This document shows, piece by piece, positions 47,906-57,252 of a DNA stretch of 64,000 nucleotides. The stretch is from Chloroflexota bacterium. GTDB lineage: Bacteria; Chloroflexota; Dehalococcoidia; Bin125. Under the pieces are notes generated by a model. That model worked only from the letters and a program-made list of their open reading frames with translations. It searched no databases and was not told the origin of the DNA. The DNA lies in contig JAPPJZ010000037.1 in NCBI GenBank assembly GCA_028874365.1, positions 1 through 64,000 on the forward strand, written 5' to 3'. Both the position numbers and the translations under genes were made by a program. Position 1 is the first letter of the stretch. Each line of letters opens with the position of its first letter.

Positions 47906-49594
47906 ATGAAGACCGAGGTCCACCCGCTCAGCGGTGCCACCTACACCGAGCTCGGCGATGGCAAGGTACGGGTCGATAAAGCGAAGAAGTACGGCATTTT
48001 CGACTGGGAAGGACACCATCTCGAGGGAGACCTGATGCACGCCGACCCGCACCTGCTGCAGTGGGTCGGCGGACCGGAACTGCCGCCGCGGCCGTCCAGA
48101 AGCCGGGAGGAACTACGGGAAGACAAAAGCGAGGCGGGCGATCCGGGCATCATCCGTCGCGGTGGCAAGCGCGCCCGCAGCACGCTTGACAACGCCATGG
48201 CCGCGGAGGCGTCCTACGCAGGCGGCATGTCCAAGGATGGAGAGCTCGACGACTCGTACACCCGCTACAGGGGCGACCCGGGGCGCGACACTCCGGACGG
48301 CGTGCGCTCGACCGGCATCTCGTTCCTCGAGCTGTTGGAGTTGGACCAGTACCCGGAGCGCATCCCCGAGACGCTGCGCATGGAGCGCTCGCAGCCCGGC
48401 GGCGTGTGCAGGGTCCCGACCGAGCGCTACCACAGCCAGAAGTGGCACGACCTTGAGGTCGAGCGGCTGTGGAAGCGGGTCTGGCAGATGGCTTGCCACG
48501 TCGACGACATTCCCGAGGTCGGCGACTACATCGTCTATGACGTCGCCCACCTCTCATGGATCGTGGTGCGCACCGGTGAGCACGAGTTCAAGGCGTACAA
48601 CAACGCCTGCCAGCACCGCGGCCGCCAGCTCAGAGAATTCGACGGCAAACAGGCGACCGAGTTCCGCTGTCCGTTCCACGGCTGGTGCTGGGAGCTGGAC
48701 GGCTCACTGCGCGAGATTCCCTCCGAGTGGGATTTCCCAGAGGTCCGCGAAGACGTCGGCCAACTCCCCGAGGCGCGGGTCGGCAGCTGGGGCGGCTTCG
48801 TGTTCATCAATCCGGATCCTGAGGCCGAGCCCTTCGAGGACTTCCTCGGTTCCTTGCCAGCCCACTACGAGAAGTACGACTACGAAAGCAAGTACAAGCA
48901 GATGCACGTGGCCAAGATCGTGCGGGCCAACTGGAAGGTGAACCAGGAAGCCTTCATGGAGGGCTACCACATCATCGCCACTCACCCGCAACTGATGATC
49001 TACGGCGGTGACGGCGCCAATCACCAGTACGACTCATTCGACAACTGGTCGCGCGCGGTCACGCTGGCGGTTCGGACCAGTCCGCACCTGGACATCCATC
49101 CGCCGCGCGAGGAGCTGTCGGAGTCGCGCAACAAGATGGCCAACATGATGCGCGAGAGCCTGCGCGAAGTAATCGGCGATAGGGTCGACATCTACTGCGA
49201 CGCCGAGCTGATTGATGGCCAGTACAACAACCTCTTCCCCAACTTCCACCCCTGGGGCTCCTTCAGCCGCATCGTCTACCGCTTCCGTCCTTACGGCGAC
49301 GACTCCGAGATGTCGATCATGGAAGTGATGTACCTCGCGCCCTGGCCGGAGGATCAACCGAAGCCTCCTGCCGCTCCGATCCACTGGCTCGGCCCCGACG
49401 ATCACTGGACCGACGCTCCCGAGATGGGCGGCCTGGCCCGAGTCCTCAATCAGGACAGCTACAACCTGCCCAAGATCCAGAAGGGCCTCAAGGCCAAGAT
49501 CAACCCGTACATCTACCTGGCCGCCTACGAGGAGGGCAAGATCCGCCACTTCCACCATCTCTACGACCAGTGGGTGGCCTACGACGAAGGCTAG
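47906..49594 (+). CDS. Rieske non-heme iron oxygenase, alpha subunit, with a long N-terminal extension
   Basis: A 562-residue protein; the ATG at 47906 has GGGGGAG 4 nt upstream. The Rieske [2Fe-2S] ligands are in NACQHRG (Cys235, His237) and RCPFHGWCW (Cys255, His258). The catalytic iron site is in EAFMEGYHIIATHP (His355 and His360, with a later Asp). About 170 residues precede the Rieske domain, more than usual; they are charged and low in recognisable structure. It would oxygenate an aromatic, steroid-like or quaternary-amine compound. No reductase or ferredoxin partner is adjacent. Confidence 0.9.
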   Translation: MKTEVHPLSGATYTELGDGKVRVDKAKKYGIFDWEGHHLEGDLMHADPHLLQWVGGPELPPRPSRSREELREDKSEAGDPGIIRRGGKRARSTLDNAMAAEASYAGGMSKDGELDDSYTRYRGDPGRDTPDGVRSTGISFLELLELDQYPERIPETLRMERSQPGGVCRVPTERYHSQKWHDLEVERLWKRVWQMACHVDDIPEVGDYIVYDVAHLSWIVVRTGEHEFKAYNNACQHRGRQLREFDGKQATEFRCPFHGWCWELDGSLREIPSEWDFPEVREDVGQLPEARVGSWGGFVFINPDPEAEPFEDFLGSLPAHYEKYDYESKYKQMHVAKIVRANWKVNQEAFMEGYHIIATHPQLMIYGGDGANHQYDSFDNWSRAVTLAVRTSPHLDIHPPREELSESRNKMANMMRESLREVIGDRVDIYCDAELIDGQYNNLFPNFHPWGSFSRIVYRFRPYGDDSEMSIMEVMYLAPWPEDQPKPPAAPIHWLGPDDHWTDAPEMGGLARVLNQDSYNLPKIQKGLKAKINPYIYLAAYEEGKIRHFHHLYDQWVAYDEG

Positions 49595-49597
49595 GTT

Positions 49598-49990
49598 CTA
49601 CTCGGTCTCATAGAGCGGCACCGTCGGAGCGTTCGCTGCCGCAGTCTCGGTGTTCGCCAGCATCCCGCGGATGCGATCGGCTTCCCGCTCCCGTTCCGCA
49701 GCGCCGAGCGAGTAGGCCTGGGCCGCGATCCCGCCGATCCCATGCGATCCCCAGGCGACGACCAGGGCTTCTATTTCATGCAGAACCGGGACCGGCACCG
49801 CCTTGCGAGGCAGCCGCAACTCCGCGATCCGAGTCCACGCTATCGCGAGGGCCTGTGGCGTCACCGGCAACTCCGAGACATCGTCAACGGCCGCCCGAAG
49901 CCGGCGCAGCGTCGGCGCAAGCTGTTGCGACGTGTAGGACGCGTCGCCATGCTCGCGAAACATCTCCGGCAGATCGAAATCGTCCGGCAT
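49598..49990 (-). CDS. Hypothetical protein, 130 aa, downstream of the P450 gene
   Basis: A soluble helical protein that begins only 7 nt after the P450 stop codon, so it is probably in one operon with it. Notable stretches are TPQALAIAWTRIAELRLPRK and VVAWGSHGIGGIAAQAYSLG. No family was recognised. It is convergent with the Rieske oxygenase gene, with only 3 nt between the two stop codons. Confidence 0.65.
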   Translation of the reverse strand: MPDDFDLPEMFREHGDASYTSQQLAPTLRRLRAAVDDVSELPVTPQALAIAWTRIAELRLPRKAVPVPVLHEIEALVVAWGSHGIGGIAAQAYSLGAAEREREADRIRGMLANTETAAANAPTVPLYETE

Positions 49991-49997
49991 GACGGCG

Positions 49998-51272
49998 CTA
50001 GACCCGGTCGAAGCGGATGTGTAGGTCGTTTAGGCCGCGCAGAATGAAGCTGGGCACGTGGCTCGGACGCGGATAGTCCGGATCGAGCCGGAAGTTGGTC
50101 ATCCGGCCCAGCACTTCCTCGAATGCGACCTGAAGCTCCAGCCGCGCCAGCGCCGCGCCGATGCAGTAGTGAGGTCCCGCACTGAACGCGACATGCCGAG
50201 GCGCATTCTCGCGCCGCACATCGAACTGAGCGGCGTCCTCGAACGTGCATTCGTCGCGATTCGCCGCCGCGTACAGCAGCATGATCCGCGTCCCCTCGGC
50301 CAGGTCCACGCCGCCCAGCGTCACCGGCCGCGTCGCCGTCCGAAACAACGCACGCACCGGCGATTCGATCCGCAGCGCCTCCTCGGCCATGTTCATGATC
50401 AACGACGGATCAGCCTGCACCGCCCGCAGTTGTTCCGGATGCTCGATGAACAAGAGCATCGCGCTGCCGATCAGGTGCGCGGTTGTCTCCTTGCCGGCGA
50501 CCTGGAGCTGCTGCAGAATGCTCAGGATCTCGGCATCGTTGAGCGGTCGCGAACCCTCGTCGGTCTCAAGTTCGGCCGTCGCCAGCGTGGTCAGAATGTC
50601 GTCCTGTGGCTCACGGCGGCGCTCTTCAGCACGCTCGAGGAAAAACTCCTGCAGTTCGATTCCCGCCTGCAGGATCGCTCGTTCCTCCTCCGGCGGAATC
50701 GAACGCTCGATGCCGCCGATCGCGAAGTCGGCGCGGCGCTTGAACTCCTTCAGGTCCGATCGAGGAACGCCGATCTGATCGGCGATCACTGCCATCGGCA
50801 GTTCATCCGCGAACCGTTTGGTGAAGTTGACCTTGCCCTCGTCGATGAACCCGTCGATCAGGCCGGTCACGATCTCGCGGACGTATCCTTCCATCCCCAT
50901 CACCCTGCGAGGTGCCAGCGCTTTGTTGACCAACGATCGGTAGCGGGCATGGTGCGGCGGGTCCGCTGCGAGCAGCGTTGGTACGTTGGCGCGATCGAAG
51001 GTGCGGCGCAGTTGGACGATCTCTTCGTCGTCCGCGTTGGCCCGGCCGCGCGGCAGATTACCCCCGCTGGTCGGCACTGCTGACGAGTACGTATCCGGGT
51101 CGTGGACCACCTCCTGCAGCAGCTCGTAACTGCTCACGATGGTGACGCCGAGCTCGGGCGCGGTGTGCACCGGAGCCTCCGCGTGAAGCGCCTCATAGAG
51201 GGGATACGGACACTCCAGAGTTTCCGGGTCCAGCAGGTTGAAGTCGCTAACGCTCACATGAAGGCTCCGCAT
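49998..51272 (-). CDS. Cytochrome P450
   Basis: A 424-residue bacterial-type soluble P450. The oxygen-binding I helix reads QLQVAGKETTAHLIGSAML, the K-helix ExxR is EEALRIESP, and the heme-binding loop is AFSAGPHYCIGAALARLE, with the axial Cys at about residue 370. The N-terminal PPHHARYRSLVNKALAPRR block is typical. It needs an external ferredoxin and reductase, which are not adjacent. The substrate is unknown; neighbours suggest catabolism of hydrophobic or halogenated organics. Confidence 0.95.
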   Translation of the reverse strand: MRSLHVSVSDFNLLDPETLECPYPLYEALHAEAPVHTAPELGVTIVSSYELLQEVVHDPDTYSSAVPTSGGNLPRGRANADDEEIVQLRRTFDRANVPTLLAADPPHHARYRSLVNKALAPRRVMGMEGYVREIVTGLIDGFIDEGKVNFTKRFADELPMAVIADQIGVPRSDLKEFKRRADFAIGGIERSIPPEEERAILQAGIELQEFFLERAEERRREPQDDILTTLATAELETDEGSRPLNDAEILSILQQLQVAGKETTAHLIGSAMLLFIEHPEQLRAVQADPSLIMNMAEEALRIESPVRALFRTATRPVTLGGVDLAEGTRIMLLYAAANRDECTFEDAAQFDVRRENAPRHVAFSAGPHYCIGAALARLELQVAFEEVLGRMTNFRLDPDYPRPSHVPSFILRGLNDLHIRFDRV

Positions 51273-51620
51273 TGCTGTCCGGTTTCGGAGGCGATTCTAC
51301 CGTAGGCTCCTCTGGCGTCAGATCCAGCGCACGCAGGCCAGAAACACGGCGACCAGCACCTCGGACAGCGCCAGCGAAGTACGTCGAGTGAAGGAGCTGT
51401 CAGTGCAGTACTGCCTGGTCAACTACGGGAGACAACATCGAGATCATTCGCTCTCGACCTCTTGCGCCTGAATGTCGCGCAGGACGGAGGCAGGCCAACG
51501 TTTCGGCACCTGCGATGCTCTGACTGGAGTCGGGCGGCGCCGCTGGCAAACCGACCTGCTCGACCCCTAACATCATCAGCCGATGTGCAAGCAATCGGAT
51601 CAGAACAGGGAGGTCACGCC
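51273..51620. other. Intergenic region between divergent P450 and HAD genes
   Basis: No intact gene. A minus-strand stretch at about 51325-51400 could encode a hydrophobic tail but has no start. It must hold the divergent promoters, none of which was clear by eye. Confidence 0.35.
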
Positions 51621-52325
51621 ATGGCTCACGCGTCGGTCGCTCGCGTCCGCTACCTGACGTTCGACATCTTCGGCACCGTGATGAACCTCACCGGCAGCCT
51701 GGCTCCTCCTGCCGGGGAGTTTCTGGCGGCCCTCGGCTCCGAGATGACCGGTGAAGCGTTCTACACCCAATGGCGAGCCCGCCAGCGAATCGAGCAGTAC
51801 CAGGACAACCTGCTGATGCTCGGGCACAGCGGCTATCTCGAAACCTGCCGCCGCGCCTTCGTCTACTGCCTCAGGATGAACGCCGTCAGTTACACCGACG
51901 ATGCAGTCCGCGACTTCATGCACGTCTACCGCAACCTGCAGCCCTACGAAGACGCCATCGAAGGGCTGCGCTCCTTGGCCGAGCGCTACCAGCTGGTCGC
52001 GCTCTCAAACGGAGAGCAGTGGTACCTGGAGGAACTGCTGCGCAACAACGTCCCGATCGAGTTCGACGCGATCATCTCTGTGGAACAAGCGGGTGCGTTC
52101 AAGCCGTCGCCGGGGATCTACCGCAAGGCCATCCAGCAGTTGGAGTGCGAACCGGGCGAGATCATGATGGTCGCCGCCCACGCGTTCGACATCCTCGGCG
52201 CGCAGGCCTGCGGATTCAAGGCGGCCTACGTCGATCGCTACAGCCTCCCGACCGAGGTCTCCGACTACCAGCCCGACATCATCGTCAACGACTTCGTCGA
52301 ACTGGCCGACAGTCTGCTGACCTGA
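51621..52325 (+). CDS. HAD-superfamily hydrolase, haloacid dehalogenase type II-like
   Basis: A 234-residue protein starting at the ATG at 51621 with AGGGAGGT upstream. The nucleophile motif is LTFDIFGTVMNL (Asp first; in haloacid dehalogenases this is DxxGT), motif II is LVALSNGE, and motif III/IV are around FKPSPGIYRKAI and MVAAHAFDILGAQ. These match (S)-2-haloacid dehalogenases more closely than phosphatases. It could dehalogenate short-chain haloacids. It is convergent with the PhyH gene at 52339. Confidence 0.88.
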   Translation: MAHASVARVRYLTFDIFGTVMNLTGSLAPPAGEFLAALGSEMTGEAFYTQWRARQRIEQYQDNLLMLGHSGYLETCRRAFVYCLRMNAVSYTDDAVRDFMHVYRNLQPYEDAIEGLRSLAERYQLVALSNGEQWYLEELLRNNVPIEFDAIISVEQAGAFKPSPGIYRKAIQQLECEPGEIMMVAAHAFDILGAQACGFKAAYVDRYSLPTEVSDYQPDIIVNDFVELADSLLT

Positions 52326-52338
52326 ACCTCGAGATCCG

Positions 52339-53244
52339 TCAGGCGAACTGGTCCTGGCCCGGCGCGATCATTTCCATGATCTTGTCGGCCTTGTCGACGT
52401 GCTCGCGGAATGGGTACGGATGGTCGTAGCCGAGGATCTTGTGCAGCTCGGGATAGCGTTCCAGCCGCTCGGGCGAGACCGCTCCATCGTCCCACATCTG
52501 CAAACGCTGCATGTAGGAACGAATCCAGACCAGCACCATCGTCACGCGCAGCCCGGTGCTCATGCGGTTCATCGCACCGTGCCAGGTGTTGCCGCCCCAA
52601 ACGGCGAGCGATCCGGCCTTGGCCTCGATCGGGACGGGTTCGTAGAGCCGGTCTTCGCCCTCCCACTCCCAGAAGTTGGTCTCATGCGGAGCCGGCGCCC
52701 GACCCCAGCGATGTGAGCCCGGAACGAAGACGGTCGGACCATCCTCACGCGAGGCGTAGTCGGTCAGGACCCAGCTGGTGTTGACCAGGTGCGTGTACGC
52801 AGCCTGGGGCGGCGGCACGCCATGCGTGTCGTTGTGGATCGCCAGGTAGTTCTTCTCATGCGGGGGCTTGATGATCGACGACGTGCCGCCGAGAATCGCG
52901 CTCTGTCCGCAATGCCAGCGAGCCATCGCCAGTACGACCGGGTTGAGCACCGCCTCGGTGATCACGTCGTCCTCGTCGACCAGCTGCCAGGCCATTTCGT
53001 TCGGCGCAGGCAAATCGGCTGTTTGCCAATCGTCGATGGTGACGTCGTGTCGCTTCTGGTAGGTATTCAGGATCGCGTCACGCAGGCGTTCTGCGAATCC
53101 CGGTGAGGTCCCCAACTTCTCCGGCGGAATGACGGTGAACCCGTAGGCATCCAGCTCGACAATATGGCGAGCCAGGTCGTGCTCCAGGATCGTCTTGACC
53201 AGCGGGTCGGCGTGTGGGGACTTGCCCAGTTCCGCAATATTCAT
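52339..53244 (-). CDS. Phytanoyl-CoA dioxygenase (PhyH)-family protein
   Basis: A 301-residue Fe(II)/2-oxoglutarate oxygenase. The iron site is AIHNDTHGVPPPQ (His-x-Asp) and distal His in WGGNTWHGAMNRM; the oxoglutarate-binding Arg follows in STGLRVTMVL. The N-terminal part (GFTVIPPEKLGTSPGFAERL) is typical. It is the divergent partner of the PhyH gene at 53371 and shares its general plan but only limited identity. Substrates of bacterial PhyH proteins vary, so the reaction is not assigned. Confidence 0.88.
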   Translation of the reverse strand: MNIAELGKSPHADPLVKTILEHDLARHIVELDAYGFTVIPPEKLGTSPGFAERLRDAILNTYQKRHDVTIDDWQTADLPAPNEMAWQLVDEDDVITEAVLNPVVLAMARWHCGQSAILGGTSSIIKPPHEKNYLAIHNDTHGVPPPQAAYTHLVNTSWVLTDYASREDGPTVFVPGSHRWGRAPAPHETNFWEWEGEDRLYEPVPIEAKAGSLAVWGGNTWHGAMNRMSTGLRVTMVLVWIRSYMQRLQMWDDGAVSPERLERYPELHKILGYDHPYPFREHVDKADKIMEMIAPGQDQFA

Positions 53245-53370
53245 CTCTGCTCCAGTCGATGGGGGACGCGCGGCGATTGTGCGTCCGTTGCGAACGCGCG
53301 CAGTCTAGTACGGATCGCGCCTGGGATGCGGTAATCGCTAGCCTGCGGACGTCCGAGAGAGGGGGATGCG

Positions 53371-54291
53371 ATGGCTATCGATGCACTGGCGCTCGAACGA
53401 GAGTTGATGGCATTGCGTGAGTTGGCGTCGGCGAAGCTTGCCGACGATCCCATTCCAGCAGGTAAGGAGGCCGAACTTCGGCTACAGGCCGACATCGAGA
53501 AGTACGACCTGAAAGGCGAAATCGCCGACCTCGAGACCAAGGGCTATGCGGTCATCCCACCAGAGAAGGCCGCTCCAATGGAGCTGTTCGATCGCATCCG
53601 CTCCGCGATCCTCCGCATCGCCGAGGCGGACGAGCGCGAGTGGCGTCCCGGCCTGGGCAAGACGGTGCAACATCTGCTACCGCAGGATCCGGTGTTCGAG
53701 GAAGTGCTGACCTCGCCGGTGCCACTGACCCTGGTGACCTACATGCTCGGTTGGCGAGCAAAGATCAGCCAGACCACCGGTCTCGTCAAAGATACCCGGA
53801 CTCCGCCGCTGACGATCCACGCCGACCACAGCTACAAGTTCCCCACGCCCTGGCCGCTCACCGCGCAGTACTGCAACCTCAACTGGATCACGGGCGATTA
53901 CACCCGCGAAAACGGCGCGGTCTGCGTCTGGCCCGGCTCACATCGCTGGGGCCAAAACGTACCACCTGAGTTCCAGCAGGCCCACGACCACCCCGACCTC
54001 GAAGTGCTCGAGGTACCAAAGGGCTCCGTGATTGCTTGGCACGGAAGTCTCTGGCATGGCGCGTTGCCGAGGACCTCGGAGGGACAGCGGGTCACGCTGG
54101 TCATGCCCTTCGTCCGCGATCACGTACAGGCCCAGGAGCTCTATTGGGCATCAGTGACGCCCGAAATGATCGAAAGGAACCCGGCACGATTCTGCACCTT
54201 GGTTGGCTTGACCTCGCGCACGCCCTGGATTTCTGCCGACTTCCCGATAGCGCCAACGGCGGGCGCGCCCAATGGCTCGCAGTGGGAGTAA
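53371..54291 (+). CDS. Phytanoyl-CoA dioxygenase (PhyH)-family protein
   Basis: A 306-residue protein with a GAGGGGGATGCG-ATG start region. The N-terminal 45 residues form a helical segment. The core has KGYAVIPPEKAAPMELFDRI, iron ligands in TIHADHSYKFP (His-x-Asp) and HGSLWHGALPRTSEGQRVTL (distal His, Arg). It is divergent from the other PhyH gene at 52339, so the two may be co-regulated from 53245-53370. No clear operator was found there. Confidence 0.88.
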   Translation: MAIDALALERELMALRELASAKLADDPIPAGKEAELRLQADIEKYDLKGEIADLETKGYAVIPPEKAAPMELFDRIRSAILRIAEADEREWRPGLGKTVQHLLPQDPVFEEVLTSPVPLTLVTYMLGWRAKISQTTGLVKDTRTPPLTIHADHSYKFPTPWPLTAQYCNLNWITGDYTRENGAVCVWPGSHRWGQNVPPEFQQAHDHPDLEVLEVPKGSVIAWHGSLWHGALPRTSEGQRVTLVMPFVRDHVQAQELYWASVTPEMIERNPARFCTLVGLTSRTPWISADFPIAPTAGAPNGSQWE

Positions 54292-54294
54292 CCA

Positions 54295-55560
54295 CTATTC
54301 GCAAACTGGCTCGAACGAGTAGCGCTTAAGGCCGAGATAGGTCAGGGCCAGGTCGAGCGCGAGAGTCGTCTGACTGCGGTCACCGCCGCCGTCGTGCAAG
54401 ACCAGGATGGCGCCGGGTTCAGCGGCGGCAACGATGTTCGCCGCGATGACCGCTGCTCCAGGGCGTCTCCAGTCGCTGGTGTCGCCGGTGTTCAAGATCA
54501 TGTTCAGGCCGAGGTTGGCGGCTCGTCTGACCGTCTCTTCATCGAACCGCAAGTTGGGCGGACGAAAACACGGGGTTGCGTGTTCGCCCAGCGCTAGCTG
54601 CGTGCGCAGCAGCGTCCGATCGAACTCGTCCTCGCTCAGCCCAACCAGATCGTCGTGCGCCCACGTGTGGTTGGCCAACGTGTGACCCTCGCTCACGATG
54701 CGCTGGATCAGCTCGGGATACGCGTCTACTGCACGGCCGACAACGAAGAACGTGGCTCGAGCATCGTGACGCTTGAGAATGTCGAGGATGATCGGCGTGT
54801 TCACCGGATGCGGGCCGTCGTCGAAGGTCAGGTGAATCGTGGCGGCCGGGATCGTGAGGCTTGCGCCGTCGGCAAGCCGGCGCAGGTTGAGGCAATCCAG
54901 ATCGCCGAAGGCGCAGCCGCTGGGCGGAGCCAGGCTGAGCACGAGGTCGTCACTTGACTCGGGGATGACGGTGGCTTCCCAGAGTTCTCCGCTGTCATCG
55001 ACCCTGCGCACCCGTTCGACGCGGCCGCCATCCACACCAAGTGCTAGATCGGAGAAGGCACGAGCGCTCGTCGCAATCGGCTCACTCAGCCCGATCCGCA
55101 CGGCGACTCGGTCCAGGCCGCTGTGATGGTCAATCGCATCGAGGAACGCCGCTGTGACATGTGGACCGAGCACCGTTGCTTTGGGTCGATTGGATAGCGG
55201 AACGAGATGCTGGGTGCAGATCGCGCGCGGTCCGGAGCATCCCCAATCGGCATTCAGGCGAATGCCGACAGTGGATCTTCCGTCAGGAACGATCCGTAGT
55301 GCCCACAGGTTGGCGCGATCGCCGACGCGTCGAACGGCAGCAATGGTTCCCGAGGTGACCGTGAGCACCTCAGAGTCGAGGGTGCCGGCGCCGGTGAGGA
55401 TGGGTTCGCTGAAGCGGAGCAGGACAGAGAATGCGGTCTCATCGTGCTCGGTTGGAGCCGCTTCAAACTGCGCGGTGAGCGCTGGAGACTGCCAGTTGGA
55501 CAGCGCGGCGACGCCGAGTAACAACCAGATTGCAGCGAGCGCTGCGGTCCCGCCAAGCAT
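54295..55560 (-). CDS. Membrane-anchored polysaccharide deacetylase (NodB-type)
   Basis: A 421-residue protein with an N-terminal hydrophobic anchor (about 3-20). Two beta-rich repeats (about 35-125 and 130-230, FSEPI-like strands with paired Cys) precede the NodB domain (about 240-410). The catalytic motifs are TFDDGP (245-250), NHTWAH with His298/His302, FRPPNLRFD and ILVLHDGGGDRSQ. It should remove acetyl groups from a surface polysaccharide outside the cell. It begins 12 nt after the carboxyltransferase gene. A close but longer paralogue is at 57253. Confidence 0.9.
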   Translation of the reverse strand: MLGGTAALAAIWLLLGVAALSNWQSPALTAQFEAAPTEHDETAFSVLLRFSEPILTGAGTLDSEVLTVTSGTIAAVRRVGDRANLWALRIVPDGRSTVGIRLNADWGCSGPRAICTQHLVPLSNRPKATVLGPHVTAAFLDAIDHHSGLDRVAVRIGLSEPIATSARAFSDLALGVDGGRVERVRRVDDSGELWEATVIPESSDDLVLSLAPPSGCAFGDLDCLNLRRLADGASLTIPAATIHLTFDDGPHPVNTPIILDILKRHDARATFFVVGRAVDAYPELIQRIVSEGHTLANHTWAHDDLVGLSEDEFDRTLLRTQLALGEHATPCFRPPNLRFDEETVRRAANLGLNMILNTGDTSDWRRPGAAVIAANIVAAAEPGAILVLHDGGGDRSQTTLALDLALTYLGLKRYSFEPVCE

Positions 55561-55572
55561 CGTTCCGTGTGA

Positions 55573-57159
55573 TTACGGCCTCATCCCGTAGCGGACGCGC
55601 AGGCCGAGCTGTGCCGGGAGCTGGGTTTCGTAGGCGGTCTCGAGCCACTCGGCGAGCAGCCGCCGGGTGTCGCGCGGGTCGATGATGTCCTCAACGGCAA
55701 AAGCCTCGGCCGCGCTGAACACGCTGCGCAAGGCGATCAGACGCTCCTCGATCTCCGCACGGTGCGCGTCGGGATCGGCGGCGTTCTCGATCTCGCGGCG
55801 GTAGGCTGCGGCGACGCCGCCTTCGATCGGGATCGATCCCCATTCGGCAGACGGCCAGGCGACCCGGAAGCAGAACCGACTGAAGTCTTGATGGGCTCCG
55901 CCCGCGACACCGTAGAGCCGCCGCACCACCACCGTCGCCCACGGCACCTGCGAGTCGTCGATTGCCGCCGCCGCACGGACGCCGGCGCGCAGCGTCCCGG
56001 CGCCCTCGCCTGGTCGGCCGATCAGGAATCCCGGCTGGTCAGCGAAGTTGACGATCGGAAGGTGGAACACGTCGCAGAGGTCGACGAACTTCTCGAACTT
56101 GCGCGCCTCGGATGCGCCCATCGCGCCGCCGTAGTGCATCGGGTCGTTGCCCAGCACCCCTATCGGCATCCCGCCGATCCGCGCGAAGCCGGTGACCTGC
56201 GAGCGGCCGTAGTAGCGGTTGAGCTCGAAGAAGGAACCCACGTCGACCACCAGTTGGATGAGCTTACGTGGGTCGTAGCCACGATTCCGATGCCGGGGAA
56301 CGATGGAGACCAGATCTTCGTCGCGGCGATCGACAGGATCGTCGCTCTCGCTCACCGGCGGCAGCTGGTGGACATTGGTCGGCAGATACGAGAGAAAGGC
56401 CCGGATCTGGTCAAACAGTTCATCCTCGTCGGCGACATCGTTGTCGACAACCCCGCTCTTGCGAGCGTGCACCTCGTAGCCGCCCAGATCTTCCTTGGAA
56501 ATGTTCTCGCCGAGTGAACGCGCGACGAGCGGCGGCCCTCCGGCGAACACCTGCGTGGTACCCCGAACCATCACGGCGAAGTGGCTGGCCGGTACTTCAG
56601 CGGCGGGCAGTCCTGCCACCGATCCCAGCGCCGCCGAAACGACCGGCACTTCCGCCATCAGCTTGCCCCAGCGTTCGGGCCAGAACAGTTCGGGCAGGTA
56701 GGTACGGCCCATCTGTGCCGTGGCGCGGATATCGGCCCCAAATCCGTCGATCAATCGAATCAGCGGGACCTTGAGTTCCAGCGCCATCCGCTCGGCGTCG
56801 CCGGTCTTGTCGCCGCCGCCACCATGGACTCGGAGCTTGCTCGTCTCCATCTCAGAGCCGCCCTTGAGCCGCGCCGTGTAGTCGGCTCCACGAACGACGA
56901 CGGGCCGCCCGTCGATCCGCGCCGTGCCCATGACGGTGCCCGAGGGCAAGAAGCCAACCAGCTCTTGGTCGTCGTAGAATCCGGCTCCAGCGAGAATCCC
57001 TCGCTCGCGAAAGGATCCCTCGTCGGTAAGCAGGTCGATTCGTTCACGGACGGTCAAGCGACCCAGCTCGTGTTGCTCGGCCACGCGTTCAGGCCCGCCC
57101 ATCCGCCTCGCCAACTCCCGGCGTCGTCGGATTTCTTCTACCTCAGCCTCCCACGACAT
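55573..57159 (-). CDS. Acyl-CoA carboxylase beta (carboxyltransferase) subunit, second copy
   Basis: A 528-residue paralogue of the protein at 38831: LTVRERIDLLTDEGSFRERG, the acyl-CoA region GADYTARLKGGSEMETSK, GGYEVHARKSGVVDNDVA, RSQVTGFARIGGMPIGVLG and NFADQPGFLIGRPGEGAG are visible. The end IIDPRDTRRLLAEWLE is also conserved. The segment near 90-110 differs markedly from the first copy (ARLKGG instead of RGGSGR), so the acyl substrate may differ. It lies between two deacetylase genes, which share no obvious pathway with it. No biotin carboxylase is adjacent. Confidence 0.88.
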   Translation of the reverse strand: MSWEAEVEEIRRRRELARRMGGPERVAEQHELGRLTVRERIDLLTDEGSFRERGILAGAGFYDDQELVGFLPSGTVMGTARIDGRPVVVRGADYTARLKGGSEMETSKLRVHGGGGDKTGDAERMALELKVPLIRLIDGFGADIRATAQMGRTYLPELFWPERWGKLMAEVPVVSAALGSVAGLPAAEVPASHFAVMVRGTTQVFAGGPPLVARSLGENISKEDLGGYEVHARKSGVVDNDVADEDELFDQIRAFLSYLPTNVHQLPPVSESDDPVDRRDEDLVSIVPRHRNRGYDPRKLIQLVVDVGSFFELNRYYGRSQVTGFARIGGMPIGVLGNDPMHYGGAMGASEARKFEKFVDLCDVFHLPIVNFADQPGFLIGRPGEGAGTLRAGVRAAAAIDDSQVPWATVVVRRLYGVAGGAHQDFSRFCFRVAWPSAEWGSIPIEGGVAAAYRREIENAADPDAHRAEIEERLIALRSVFSAAEAFAVEDIIDPRDTRRLLAEWLETAYETQLPAQLGLRVRYGMRP

Positions 57160-57252
57160 GTGTGCGCCCCTTCACGCTTGGAGATCCCGCTATAACGCCA
57201 GTATGACGCACACGCGTACGTTCAATGCCGACAGCGCGGCGCAGCCTCGAAA

